The position numbers and the translations under genes are program-made. Under the pieces are notes generated by a model, which saw only the letters and a program-made list of their open reading frames with translations, had not been told where the DNA came from and searched no databases. DNA of 64,000 nt, taken from contig NZ_BBRN01000005.1 in NCBI RefSeq assembly GCF_002090175.1, positions 1 through 64,000 of the forward strand. The letters run 5' to 3'. Below, in pieces: positions 29,008 through 37,771 of this stretch. The DNA is from Demequina sp. NBRC 110057 (lineage in GTDB: Bacteria; Actinomycetota; Actinomycetes; Actinomycetales; Demequinaceae). Each line of letters opens with the position of its first letter. Positions within the stretch are counted from its first letter, which is position 1.

Positions 29008-30158
29008 CTACTTCCCCCTTCTCGCAGCGGCAACGAGGCTCGCACCACGAACTCGTCTCCCTCGCGCGCGGCGCTCACGGTACCGCCCGCGGCGGAGGCC
29101 CGCTCGCTCATGCCCAGCAGCCCGAACCCCGACGGGGCGGCATCACCGGCATGGCCGATGCGGTTGCGTACCTCGAGCTCCAGGCTCGCCGCGGCGGCCC
29201 CCACGGTCACGGTTGCGGTGCCGTCGCCGTGCTTGCGTGCGTTCGTCAGCGCCTCCTGGACGATGCGGTAGGCGCCGTGGTCGGCTGCCGCGGGGAGGTC
29301 CGTGGGGACGGCGTCCGCGCTCACCTCGACGGCGAGGCCGGCCGCCCGCGCCTCTTCGACAAGGGCGTCGAGTTCGCCGATCCCCTGCGTGGGCCGCACG
29401 TCGTCCTCGTCCTGACGCAGGACACGAAGCATCACCGGCAACTCCTCGAGCACGCGGGCGCCGGAGTCCTGCACGAGTGCCAGGGCATCGGCAGCGCGCC
29501 TCGGGTCACTCTCCAGCAGTGCCTCCGCCACCCCCGCCTGCACGTTCATGACGGCGACGTGATGCCCCACCGCGTCATGAAGTTCGCGGGCGATGCGCAG
29601 CCGCTCCTCTGCCACGCGGGAGCGCGCCATTGCGTCGCGCGTCTCCTCGGCCTGACGCGTGCGCTCGCGTTCCTGCGCCACGGACCGTCGGTACAGGCTG
29701 ACAGCGATGCCCACGGCGGTGACGAGCGCCATCCAGATCTCGGCGGACACCACGACGGAGTCCGTCGGGCCGCGCGAGCCATCGGCCACCAGCGTTCCAC
29801 CGGCGACCACGACTGCGAGGGCTCCGATCGCGAGCGCCACTGACACGTGGGCGACCCGCGACACTGCCGTGTACAGGGCGACGACGGCGGGGATGAGCGC
29901 CGCCGAGATCTCGCCGGACGCCAGGGTGGCGACCACGAAGATCGCTGCGGTGACCAGGAGCACCGGCACCGGCCAGGTCCGCCGCCACACCAGGGCCGCA
30001 CACGCAATAAAGGTCACGGCCACGTCGACCCAGCCCTGGGCATCGGGCGCACCGTCGACCACCGCGATCACCAGGATCGCCGCGGCCAACAAGGCGGCAC
30101 CCACCGCGTCCCTGCCGCGCTCGGAGGCCGGCAATGGCAGGCGGCGCGAGGAGGTCAT
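29004..30158 (-). CDS. Sensor histidine kinase, NarL partner type
   Basis: 384 residues. Four to five N-terminal membrane segments (about 18-36, 45-60, 64-80, 85-125, 138-156), a short coiled linker, HisKA_3 domain with phosphoacceptor His194 in ARELHDAVGHH and a HATPase_c domain ending in GFGLLGMSERA. There is no sizeable extracellular domain, so the signal is probably sensed in the membrane, as in many cell-envelope-stress kinases. ATG 30158 is supported by a TAGGTT -10 box seven bases upstream (leaderless); a TTG nine bases earlier is less likely. Confidence 0.92.
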   Translation of the reverse strand: MTSSRRLPLPASERGRDAVGAALLAAAILVIAVVDGAPDAQGWVDVAVTFIACAALVWRRTWPVPVLLVTAAIFVVATLASGEISAALIPAVVALYTAVSRVAHVSVALAIGALAVVVAGGTLVADGSRGPTDSVVVSAEIWMALVTAVGIAVSLYRRSVAQERERTRQAEETRDAMARSRVAEERLRIARELHDAVGHHVAVMNVQAGVAEALLESDPRRAADALALVQDSGARVLEELPVMLRVLRQDEDDVRPTQGIGELDALVEEARAAGLAVEVSADAVPTDLPAAADHGAYRIVQEALTNARKHGDGTATVTVGAAAASLELEVRNRIGHAGDAAPSGFGLLGMSERASAAGGTVSAAREGDEFVVRASLPLREGGSR

Positions 30159-30262
30159 ACGCGCCAACCTAGCGCTGAAGAATGTCGACGCAGGCGAGCA
30201 ATCGCATCGGCCTTCCGAAAGTCCCAGAGACGCGCCGCCCCGACGCGACTAGCCTGGGAGCC

Positions 30263-31942
30263 GTGAACGCACCCATCGATGCCACGACCACGTCCGCCTG
30301 GGCAGAGCTCACCTCTCACAAGGATGGCTTCGCCCCCGACCTGCGCGGCTGGTTCGCCGCCGATGCGGACCGCGTGTCCCGCTTCTCGTTCCCCCTGGCC
30401 GACCTCCACGTCGACCTGTCGAAGAACCTCGTCACCGACGAGATCCTGAGCAGCCTCGTCAAGCTCGCCGAGCAGACCGGCGTCGCCGAGCGCTACGCCG
30501 CCATGCTCGCGGGCGAGCACATCAACACCACCGAGGACCGCGCCGTGCTCCACACAGCGCTGCGCCGTCCGGCCGATGCCGAGCCCGCCCTTGTCGTCGA
30601 CGGCCAGAACGTGGACGAGGACGTCCAGGAGGTCCTGGGCCGCGTCGCCGAGTTCGCCGAGCGCGTCCGCTCGGGTGAGTGGACCGGCGTCACCGGCAAG
30701 AAGGTGGAGACGGTCGTCAACATCGGCATCGGCGGCTCCGACCTGGGCCCCGTCATGGTCTACGAGGCGCTCGAACCCTACGCCAACGCCGGCATCTCCG
30801 CGCGGTTCGTGTCCAACATCGACCCCACGGACATCGGCCAGAAGACCAAGGGCCTCGACCCCGAGACCACCCTCTTCATCGTCGCCTCCAAGACGTTCAC
30901 GACCCTCGAGACCCTCACCAACGCGCGCCTGGCGCGCACCTGGCTGTGGGAGGCGCTCGCCGCCGCCGGCGTCGACGTCTCTGATGACGACAAGAAGGCC
31001 GATGCGGTGGCTCACCACTTCGTCGCCGTTTCCACCGCGCTGGACAAGGTCGCCGACTTCGGCATCGACCCCACCAACGCGTTCGGCTTCTGGGACTGGG
31101 TGGGCGGACGCTACTCGGTGGACTCGGCCATCGGCCTGTCCCTCGCGATCGCGCTCGGCCCCGACGTCTTCGGCGAGCTGCTCGAGGGCTTCCACGCGGT
31201 GGACCGCCACGTCGCCGAGACGCCGCTGGAGCAGAACGTGCCGGTCCTCATGGGCCTGCTCAACGTCTGGTACGTCAACTTCCTTGGCTCGCAGTCGCAC
31301 GCCGTCCTGCCCTACGCGCAGCAGCTGCACCGCTTCGCCGCCTACCTGCAGCAGCTCACGATGGAGTCCAACGGCAAGTCCGTGCGCTGGGACGGCTCGC
31401 CCGTCACCACCGAGACCGGCGAGATCTTCTGGGGCGAGCCCGGCACCAACGGCCAGCACGCCTTCTACCAGCTCATTCACCAGGGCACCAAGCTCATCCC
31501 CGCGGACTTCATCGCTGTGGTGAACCCCGCCTACCCGCTCGAGGACGGCGGCCAGGACGTCCACAGCCTCTTCCTCGCGAACTTCCTCGCGCAGACCAAG
31601 GCGCTCGCGTTCGGCAAGACCGCGGAGGAGGTGGAGGCCGAGGGCACGACCGGCGCGCTGGTGGCCGCTCGGACGTTCGCCGGTAACAAGCCGACCACGT
31701 CGATCTTCGCGCCGTCGCTGACGCCCGCGGTGCTCGGTCAGCTGATCGGCCTGTACGAGCACATCACCTTCACTCAGGGCGTGATCTGGGGCATCAACAG
31801 CTTCGACCAGTGGGGCGTGGAGCTGGGCAAGAAGCTCGCGCTCGAGATCGCTCCCGCGATCGAGGGCGACGACGCGGCGCTGGAGGCGCAGGACGCCTCG
31901 ACGCAGGCGCTCATCGCCTACTACCGGGCCAACCGGAAGTAA
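30263..31942 (+). CDS. pgi: Glucose-6-phosphate isomerase
   Basis: Interconverts glucose-6-phosphate and fructose-6-phosphate. 559 residues, the long bacterial type. Family signatures are [11 protein letters not shown] near 157, [18 protein letters not shown] near 277-290 with the conserved Arg, and [13 protein letters not shown] with the catalytic His near 395; Lys near the C-terminus lies in [16 protein letters not shown] 30263 has a TAGCCT -10 box seven bases upstream and no spaced Shine-Dalgarno, so it is probably leaderless. Ends in a strong terminator. Confidence 0.97.
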   Translation: MNAPIDATTTSAWAELTSHKDGFAPDLRGWFAADADRVSRFSFPLADLHVDLSKNLVTDEILSSLVKLAEQTGVAERYAAMLAGEHINTTEDRAVLHTALRRPADAEPALVVDGQNVDEDVQEVLGRVAEFAERVRSGEWTGVTGKKVETVVNIGIGGSDLGPVMVYEALEPYANAGISARFVSNIDPTDIGQKTKGLDPETTLFIVASKTFTTLETLTNARLARTWLWEALAAAGVDVSDDDKKADAVAHHFVAVSTALDKVADFGIDPTNAFGFWDWVGGRYSVDSAIGLSLAIALGPDVFGELLEGFHAVDRHVAETPLEQNVPVLMGLLNVWYVNFLGSQSHAVLPYAQQLHRFAAYLQQLTMESNGKSVRWDGSPVTTETGEIFWGEPGTNGQHAFYQLIHQGTKLIPADFIAVVNPAYPLEDGGQDVHSLFLANFLAQTKALAFGKTAEEVEAEGTTGALVAARTFAGNKPTTSIFAPSLTPAVLGQLIGLYEHITFTQGVIWGINSFDQWGVELGKKLALEIAPAIEGDDAALEAQDASTQALIAYYRANRK

Positions 31943-31955
31943 CGCTGCTGCAGCA

Positions 31956-31991
31956 CGATGCCCCGGTCACCTTGCGGTGGCCGGGGCATCG
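31956..31991 (+). terminator. pgi terminator
   Basis: Sixteen-base arms CGATGCCCCGGTCACC and GGTGGCCGGGGCATCG, paired throughout with one G-T wobble, four-base loop, 13 bases after the pgi stop. Confidence 0.85.
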
Positions 31992-32082
31992 TTGCGTGAG
32001 GGGGCGTCTTGGGGGCCCACTGGGGCACACCGGGGTGCGCAATCGCGCCGTCAGCGCCCACTGCGGGGCTGGTACGCGTGAG

Positions 32083-32790
32083 TTAGCGCGTGAGGGCGCC
32101 CAGCGCCACGGAGACCATGGCCTTGAAGGTGGTCTCGCGCTGCTCCGAGTCGAGCTCCTCGCCGCGCACTACGTGGTCGGACACGGTCGCGATCATGAGC
32201 GCCTCGACACCCTCGGCTGCGGCGACGGCGTACAGGCCCGCCGCCTCCATCTCGACGGCCAGCGTGCCGTAGGCGGCCAGCCGGGGCACCAGGGTGGGGT
32301 CGGGGTGATAGAAGGCGTCCGAGGTGAGGACGGGACCCACGCGGAGCGGCGCGCCGGCCTCGTCGGCGTGGTCGGCCGCGGCGCGCAGCAGCGCGAACGA
32401 CGGCGCGTGCGAGTAGTGCACGCCCGGCAGCCGGTGTGCCGTCATCGACGAGTCGGTGTGCGCGGCCGATGCCGCGATGACGTCGCCGAGCTGCAGGTCG
32501 GGGTGGATGCCGCCAGCCGTGCCGACGCGCACCAGGCGCTTCACGCCGTAGTGACGGATCAGCTCGGTGGCGTAGATGGTCGCCGAGGGCATCCCCATGC
32601 CCGTGGCCATCACGGACATCGGGCGGCCCTCGTAGGTGCCGGTGTAGCCGAGGATGCCGCGCACGTCCGTGACGAGTTCGGGTCCGTCGAGGAAGGTCTC
32701 GGCGATGCGCGTGGCGCGGCGGGGATCGCCGGGAAGCAGGATGTCGGGGGCGAAGGCGCCGTCGGGCGCGGAGATGTGCGGAGTCGGCAT
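32083..32790 (-). CDS. deoD: Purine nucleoside phosphorylase, DeoD type
   Basis: Phosphorolysis of purine (deoxy)nucleosides to free bases, the entry to the purine breakdown genes in this window. 235 residues, hexameric DeoD class: GDPRRA near 22 (phosphate Arg), GMGMPS near 64, VEMEAAGLY near 178 and SD in TVSDH near 204. A TACGCT -10 box six bases before the ATG implies a leaderless mRNA. Separated from the upstream aldo-keto reductase by a terminator. Confidence 0.95.
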   Translation of the reverse strand: MPTPHISAPDGAFAPDILLPGDPRRATRIAETFLDGPELVTDVRGILGYTGTYEGRPMSVMATGMGMPSATIYATELIRHYGVKRLVRVGTAGGIHPDLQLGDVIAASAAHTDSSMTAHRLPGVHYSHAPSFALLRAAADHADEAGAPLRVGPVLTSDAFYHPDPTLVPRLAAYGTLAVEMEAAGLYAVAAAEGVEALMIATVSDHVVRGEELDSEQRETTFKAMVSVALGALTR

Positions 32791-32823
32791 GGATCGAGCG
32801 TAATGCGCCGGAACACGCGAGCG

Positions 32824-32847
32824 CCCCGACCCTGGTCCGGGTCGGGG
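32824..32847 (-). terminator. Terminator after the aldo-keto reductase gene
   Basis: Nine-base perfect stem CCCCGACCC / GGGTCGGGG with a six-base loop, 22 bases past the stop of the minus-strand aldo-keto reductase gene and ahead of deoD. Confidence 0.7.
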
Positions 32848-32868
32848 GCACTCGTCGACGCGGGGGCC

Positions 32869-33708
32869 TTAGCCCACGTAGTCGAACGTGTCGGGGTCGG
32901 GACCCACGCGACCGCCAGCACCCTGGTCGAGGGCGTCGATGCGGCTGACCTGCTCGTCGGTCAGGGTGAAGTCGAAGATCGCGAAGTTCTCCTCCATGCG
33001 CTCACGACGCATGGACTTGGGGAAGATGATGTCCCCGCGCTGGAGGTGCCAGCGCAGGATCACCTGCGAGGCGGCGCGGCCGGTCTCGCCCGCGATCTCT
33101 CCGATGACCTCGTCCTTCAGCACCGCTCCCTGGCCCAGCGGACCCCATGCCTCGACGGCGATCGCGTGCGCGTGCGAGGCCAGCCGTGCGCCGTCGTTGC
33201 GGAAGTAGGGGTGCGCCTCGATCTGGTTCACCGCGGGGGCGACGCCGGTGGCGTCGATGATCTGCTGCAGGTGGTCGGGCTGGAAGTTGGAGACGCCCAC
33301 CGAGGTGAGGCGGCCGTCCTCCTTGAGCTCCAGCATGGCCTTCCAGGTCGACACGAAGTCGCCGTCGTAGCGCGTGGGAAGCGGCCAGTGGATGAGGAAC
33401 AGGTCGAGGCGGTCCACCTTCAGCTTTTCGAGAGTCTCGTCGAAGGACCGCAGGACGTCGTCCCGGCCGTGGTTCGAGTTGTTGAGCTTCGAGGTGAGGT
33501 AGATGTCGTCGCGGGCGATACCGGAGGCCGCGACGGCCTCGCCGACCTGCGCCTCGTTCCCGTACATCTGGGCGGTGTCGATGTGGCGGTAGCCCACCTC
33601 GAGCGCCGCACCCACGGTGGCGGCGGTCTCCTCGGGCGGGACCAGGTAGGTACCGAAGCCGAGCTGGGGGATGGACGTCGAATCATTGAGCTTGACGGAA
33701 TCAACCAT
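32869..33708 (-). CDS. Aldo/keto reductase (2,5-diketogluconate reductase type)
   Basis: NADPH-dependent carbonyl reductase with TIM-barrel fold, 279 residues. Catalytic tetrad in place: Asp and Tyr in HIDTAQMYGNE, Lys in LTSKLN, His in LIHWP; C-terminal KSMRRERMEEN is the cofactor-phosphate loop. Natural substrate unknown. Start ATG 33708 gives the usual family N-terminus; another in-frame ATG lies 15 bases upstream, and neither has a strong ribosome binding site. It follows the TetR gene on the same strand after 51 bases. Confidence 0.9.
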   Translation of the reverse strand: MVDSVKLNDSTSIPQLGFGTYLVPPEETAATVGAALEVGYRHIDTAQMYGNEAQVGEAVAASGIARDDIYLTSKLNNSNHGRDDVLRSFDETLEKLKVDRLDLFLIHWPLPTRYDGDFVSTWKAMLELKEDGRLTSVGVSNFQPDHLQQIIDATGVAPAVNQIEAHPYFRNDGARLASHAHAIAVEAWGPLGQGAVLKDEVIGEIAGETGRAASQVILRWHLQRGDIIFPKSMRRERMEENFAIFDFTLTDEQVSRIDALDQGAGGRVGPDPDTFDYVG

Positions 33709-33759
33709 GGTGAGGCCAACCATCGCGGCGCCCGACAGATTCCCGGCCGATGCGTCGGC

Positions 33760-34356
33760 TTAGCCGCGGTGAAGGTACCCGTCGAGGACGGGGCCGAGCT
33801 CGTCGAGCAAAGCGTCGCGCGGCATGGTGGCGATCAGCTCGATCCGCAGGACATACCGGGTGATGGCGACCCCGAGAACGTGCGAGCCCGCGAGCGCGAG
33901 ACCCCGCGTCCGGACGTCCCCCGCATCGGCCTGATCCACCATGTCGCCGCCGAGGACGCGTCTCAGGATCTCCAGGGCCCGCGGCGTCGCCACTCCCGAG
34001 CGCAGAAGCGCACGAAGGATGGGGCCCGAATGCTCGTCCTCCCAGAGCCCCAGGTACGCGTCGGCGAAGCGGCGCCCCTTCCCCGGACCGGTGTCCTCCA
34101 GCGCGGAGCGGAGTCGGTCCACGGTCGGCGTCCTGTCGATCACCGTGGCGATGAAGAGCCCATCCTTGTCGCCGAACCAGTGGCGGATCATGCCCGGGTC
34201 CACGCCCGCGGCAGCAGCGATGGACCGCATCGTGGCGCGGTCGAAGCCCTCCTCGGCGAAGGCGACGAGCGCGGCGTCGAGGATGGCGTCGCGAGTCGTG
34301 TCGTCGCCGCGACGGCGTCCGCGCCTGGGCTCGCGCTCACTGTCCGCTGTCGCCAT
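33760..34356 (-). CDS. TetR-family regulator divergent from ABC exporter
   Basis: 198 residues with a basic N-terminal tail, a TetR helix-turn-helix at about 40-65 (MRSIAAAAGVDPGMIRHWFGDKDGLF) and a TetR_C-type ligand domain. Divergently placed to the drug-type ABC exporter, with a near-perfect 20-bp operator between them, so it probably represses the exporter and itself. Confidence 0.88.
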   Translation of the reverse strand: MATADSEREPRRGRRRGDDTTRDAILDAALVAFAEEGFDRATMRSIAAAAGVDPGMIRHWFGDKDGLFIATVIDRTPTVDRLRSALEDTGPGKGRRFADAYLGLWEDEHSGPILRALLRSGVATPRALEILRRVLGGDMVDQADAGDVRTRGLALAGSHVLGVAITRYVLRIELIATMPRDALLDELGPVLDGYLHRG

Positions 34357-34384
34357 ATGCGCAGGTTAGCCGTTCCGGTTGCAC

Positions 34385-34404
34385 AATTCCACACTTGTGG
34401 AGTT
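34385..34404. promoter_or_regulatory. TetR-type operator between regulator and exporter
   Basis: Near-palindrome AATTCCACA-CT-TGTGGAGTT, nine-base arms with one mismatch, in the 91-bp divergent region. It lies 44 bases before the exporter ATPase start and 29 bases before the TetR start. Confidence 0.65.
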
Positions 34405-34447
34405 CACTAGTGACACGACGTTTCGCGCGACGAGAAGAGGCATCCGC

Positions 34448-35344
34448 ATGTCCGAGTCCACCCCCGTCATCGAGGTCTCCGGCCTCATCAAGAACTTCGG
34501 CAAGTTCACCGCGCTTCGCGGCCTCGACCTCACCGTCGCCAAGGGCGAGGTGCACGGCTTCCTCGGACCCAACGGGGCAGGAAAGTCCACGACAATTCGC
34601 GTGCTGCTCGGCCTGCTCAAGGCCGACGCGGGCGAGGTCCGCCTCTTGGGCGGCGACCCGTGGAAGGACGTGGTCGAGCTCCACCGACGCCTCGCCTACG
34701 TCCCCGGCGACGTCTCCCTGTGGCCTGGCATGACCGGCGGCGAGGCCATCGACCTCCTGGGCCACCTGCGCGGCAGCCTCGACGAGGACCGCCGCAGGGA
34801 CCTCGTGGACCGCTTCGAGCTCGATACCACCAAGCGCGGCCGCCAGTACTCGAAGGGCAATCGCCAGAAGGTGGCGCTGGTGGCAGCGCTCGCCTCCGAC
34901 GCGGAGCTGCTGATCCTCGACGAGCCGACCTCGGGCCTCGACCCCCTCATGGAGGAGGTCTTCCAGGAGACCATCAAGGAGGCCAAGGACCGCGGGGTCT
35001 CCGTCCTGTTGAGCAGCCACATCATGTCCGAGGTGGAAAACCTCACCGACCGCCTCAGCATCATCCGCGAGGGGCGGATCGTGCAGACCGGAACGCTGGA
35101 CGACCTGCGCACCGACACGCGCAGCACCATCACCGTCACCCTCGCGAGCACGCCCGACGCCTCACTCCTCGGGCCCCTCGAGGATGTCACCATCAACGGC
35201 CACGACCTCGTCGCGACGGTCGATCCCGACAACGTGGGCGAGGCCATGGCCCTGCTGTCGGAGTACGGCATCTCCAACCTCACGGTGCAGCCTCCCAGCC
35301 TCGAGAGCCTGTTCCTCAAGCTGTACGACGAGGCGACTCGATGA
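34448..35344 (+). CDS. Drug-type ABC exporter ATPase
   Basis: 298 residues of the DrrA/TnrB-partner class. Walker A GPNGAGKST near 43, signature YSKGNRQKVALV, Walker B LLILDEPTSGLDP, His in SSHIMSEVE. The signature loop with KGNRQKV is typical of the antibiotic exporters of actinobacteria. ATG 34448 follows GAAGAGG by seven bases. Overlaps the permease start by ATGA. Confidence 0.93.
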   Translation: MSESTPVIEVSGLIKNFGKFTALRGLDLTVAKGEVHGFLGPNGAGKSTTIRVLLGLLKADAGEVRLLGGDPWKDVVELHRRLAYVPGDVSLWPGMTGGEAIDLLGHLRGSLDEDRRRDLVDRFELDTTKRGRQYSKGNRQKVALVAALASDAELLILDEPTSGLDPLMEEVFQETIKEAKDRGVSVLLSSHIMSEVENLTDRLSIIREGRIVQTGTLDDLRTDTRSTITVTLASTPDASLLGPLEDVTINGHDLVATVDPDNVGEAMALLSEYGISNLTVQPPSLESLFLKLYDEATR

Positions 35345-36936
35345 CAACCTCCACCGTCGGCACCCCGACCCTGCTGCGCACGTCCCTCAAGCACGACGGG
35401 CGCAGCTTCGCCCCGTGGCTCGCGATCGTCACCCTGCTCTCGGTCTCATCCGTGCTCATTTACGACTGGATCTTCCCCGACCAGGCCGACCGCGAGTCCC
35501 TCCAGCAGGCGATCGACTCGAACCCCGCCATCGGCCTGATCTTTGGACCCGCGAACGACCTGCTGACCACCGACGGATTCAACGCGTGGCGCTCGCTCGC
35601 CCTCGGAGGCTTCCTCACCGCCATGGGCGCGATCTTCATGGTCGTCCGCGCCACCCGCGGCCAGGAGGACTCGGGTCAGGCGGAACTCCTGGCATCGGGC
35701 GTCCTGGGACGCTCCACGCGCCTGCTCACTGGCGTGGGCATGGCGTTGATCGGCTCGCTCGCGGTCGGGATCGTCGCCGGCGGCCTCACCGTCCTGTGCG
35801 GAGGCGGCGCGGAGAACTCGTGGCTGCTCGCGTGCACGTGGACCGTCACCGGCTGGATGTTCACCGGCGTCGCGGCGGTGTCCGCGCAGATCGGGGCCGA
35901 CTCACGCACCTCGACCGCCATCTCGGTGGGCACGCTCGGCACGCTGTTCATCCTGCGCGGCTTCGCCTACTCGGTCGAGGCGCCCGAGTGGACCATCTGG
36001 GCCAACCCGCTGGGCTGGATGCAGGAGACCTCCCCCGCGGGTGAGAACCTGTGGTGGCCCCTCCTGCTCGGCATCGCCCTCACGGCAGTGCTGCTCGTCG
36101 TCGCCTTCGCCCTCGAGGGCGGCCGCGACTTCGGCCAGGGCCTCATCAAGCCGGGTCCCGGCCCCGACCGCGGGAAGGCGCGCGGCCCCTGGGGACTCGC
36201 GTGGCGACTGTCCAAGGGCTCGGCCATCACGTGGACCATCGCGTTCGTGCTGCTGGGCTTCGTGTTCGGCTTCTTCGCCACATCCATCACCGACCTCATC
36301 TCGGAGGACAGCCCGGTCGCGGCGGCACTCGCGGCTGGTGCCGTGAGCCCGGACGACCTCGTCGGTGAGTTCATGGTCACCGTGCTGTCGCTCGTGGCGA
36401 TCTTCGCGGCCATCCCGAGCGTCCAGGTCATGCTGCGTGTGCGTTCCGAGGAGATGGAGGACAGGGTCGAGCCCATCATGGCGACCGCGACCGCGCGCTC
36501 GCGCTACTACGCGGCCAACGTGGCCCTCGCTCTCCTGCTCCCGATCGTGTACATGGCCGTGGCGGGGCTCGTCATCGCCGTGCTCGCCTCGGGCGCAGAC
36601 CTGGGCGTGAACGTCGGCGAGGTGTGGTTCCAGGCGTTCGTCATAGTGCCTGCCATCTGGACCATCATCGGCGTCTCGATCCTCGTCGTCGGCGCGCGCC
36701 CCAAGGTCGCGGTGGCGGCGTGGGGTGGTGTGGCCGCGACCTTCGTCATCACGCTGCTGGGTCCGTCGTTCAAGTTCCCTGACTGGGCGCTCGGCATCAG
36801 CCCCCTGTGGCACGTGCCCCACACGCTCGTCGCCGACACCGACTGGACCGGTCTGGGCTGGGTCTCGCTCTTCACCCTCGGCTTCGCACTGGTCGGCTTC
36901 GCCGGTTTCCGACGGCGAGACCTCGCCGTCGAGTAG
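35341..36936 (+). CDS. Drug-type ABC exporter permease (tetronasin/TnrB-like)
   Basis: 531 residues with about twelve membrane segments in two six-helix halves separated by a hydrophilic linker near 265-295, as in the actinobacterial polyketide-antibiotic (tetronasin-type) exporters where one polypeptide makes the whole channel. Conserved EEMEDRVEPIMATATAR precedes the second half. Together with the ATPase and TetR it forms a self-defence efflux unit; the drug is unknown. Confidence 0.88.
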   Translation: MTTSTVGTPTLLRTSLKHDGRSFAPWLAIVTLLSVSSVLIYDWIFPDQADRESLQQAIDSNPAIGLIFGPANDLLTTDGFNAWRSLALGGFLTAMGAIFMVVRATRGQEDSGQAELLASGVLGRSTRLLTGVGMALIGSLAVGIVAGGLTVLCGGGAENSWLLACTWTVTGWMFTGVAAVSAQIGADSRTSTAISVGTLGTLFILRGFAYSVEAPEWTIWANPLGWMQETSPAGENLWWPLLLGIALTAVLLVVAFALEGGRDFGQGLIKPGPGPDRGKARGPWGLAWRLSKGSAITWTIAFVLLGFVFGFFATSITDLISEDSPVAAALAAGAVSPDDLVGEFMVTVLSLVAIFAAIPSVQVMLRVRSEEMEDRVEPIMATATARSRYYAANVALALLLPIVYMAVAGLVIAVLASGADLGVNVGEVWFQAFVIVPAIWTIIGVSILVVGARPKVAVAAWGGVAATFVITLLGPSFKFPDWALGISPLWHVPHTLVADTDWTGLGWVSLFTLGFALVGFAGFRRRDLAVE

Positions 36937-36951
36937 GGCCGATGCTGCGGC

Positions 36952-37284
36952 TCAGCTCCCTCGGTACGTCGAGTACGCGAAGGGGCTGAGCAGCAGCGGC
37001 ACGTGATAGTGAGCGCCGTCGCCCACGCTAAACGTGATGACCACCTCGGGGTAGAACGACTCGACGCCGCGGCGCTGGAAGTACATGCCGGTGTCGAAAC
37101 GCACCTGGTAGTCACCCCTGGAGAGGCGTTCGGGGCCGATCTCGCCGATGCGCCCGTCCCCATCGGTCACGCCGGAGGCGAGCGGCTCCCAGCCGCCGTC
37201 CTCGCGGCCGGACAGGGTGACGGCGACCCCCTCGGCGGGGGTGCCCGTCATGGCGTCGAGGACGTGGGTGGTGAGGTGACTCAT
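36952..37284 (-). CDS. 5-hydroxyisourate hydrolase
   Basis: Transthyretin-like enzyme, 110 residues, that hydrolyses 5-hydroxyisourate to OHCU after uricase. The N-terminal THVLDAMTG with catalytic His, the conserved Arg in VRFD and the diagnostic C-terminal YRGS tetrapeptide are all present. Start ATG overlaps the OHCU decarboxylase stop (ATGA). Confidence 0.95.
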   Translation of the reverse strand: MSHLTTHVLDAMTGTPAEGVAVTLSGREDGGWEPLASGVTDGDGRIGEIGPERLSRGDYQVRFDTGMYFQRRGVESFYPEVVITFSVGDGAHYHVPLLLSPFAYSTYRGS

Positions 37285-37748
37285 CGGTTCTCCCAGGTGG
37301 CGCGGATGCGGCCCGCGGCGATCTGCCGCAGTTGCTCGGACGTCTCGTTCAGCTCGGTCAGGGGATCGTTGGTGAGGCGGCGCTCGAGCTCGGCCAGGAT
37401 CTCCTCGCGGGAGCGACCGGCGGCGCGGATCAGGAACACGCGGCCGAACCGCTCTTCGTAGGCCGCGTTGCCGGCGGCAAGGCGGTCCGCGAGCCCCGCA
37501 TCGGGGCTCTGGCTCGCCGCCTGCTCCGAGGCGGAGAAGCGCGCCTCCCTGCCTTCGCCGGCGGCGCGCTCGCCGATGCGCGGGTGAGCCGCGAGCGCCT
37601 CGTCGACCTCCGCCTCGGTCAGGTGCGCGGCGGAGGCTTCGGAGGCCTCGAGCAGCGCCTCGAGGGTGTCGAGCTTCTGCCCCACGAGTTCGTCGGCCCA
37701 GCGGCGAATCCGCAGGCAGTCGAGCAGCTGGTCCCTGTCGAGCGTCAT
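37281..37748 (-). CDS. 2-oxo-4-hydroxy-4-carboxy-5-ureidoimidazoline (OHCU) decarboxylase
   Basis: 155 residues, last step from urate to S-allantoin. Catalytic His55 lies in AAHPRIGER, and YEERFGRVFLIRAAGRS is the second family motif. Its promoter is a TAGGAT -10 box six bases before the ATG (leaderless), which overlaps on the opposite strand with the -10 box of the MobA-like gene. In Bacillus this domain is fused to uricase. Confidence 0.94.
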   Translation of the reverse strand: MTLDRDQLLDCLRIRRWADELVGQKLDTLEALLEASEASAAHLTEAEVDEALAAHPRIGERAAGEGREARFSASEQAASQSPDAGLADRLAAGNAAYEERFGRVFLIRAAGRSREEILAELERRLTNDPLTELNETSEQLRQIAAGRIRATWENR

Positions 37749-37754
37749 GGCGCC

Positions 37755-37764
37755 ATCCTAGGAT
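37755..37764. promoter_or_regulatory. Symmetrical bidirectional -10 element
   Basis: Palindrome ATCCTAGGAT. Read rightward it gives TAGGAT (37759-37764) seven bases before the ATG at 37772; read leftward it gives TAGGAT (37760-37755) six bases before the ATG at 37748. The two -10 hexamers share two bases, so only one polymerase can open the site at a time. Confidence 0.65.
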
Positions 37765-37771
37765 GAGGCGC

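Noticed and set aside
31810-34410. Open frame of about 860 codons on the plus strand across deoD, the reductase and TetR
   Set aside because: Runs antisense to three well-supported genes and shows no protein-like hydrophobic pattern.
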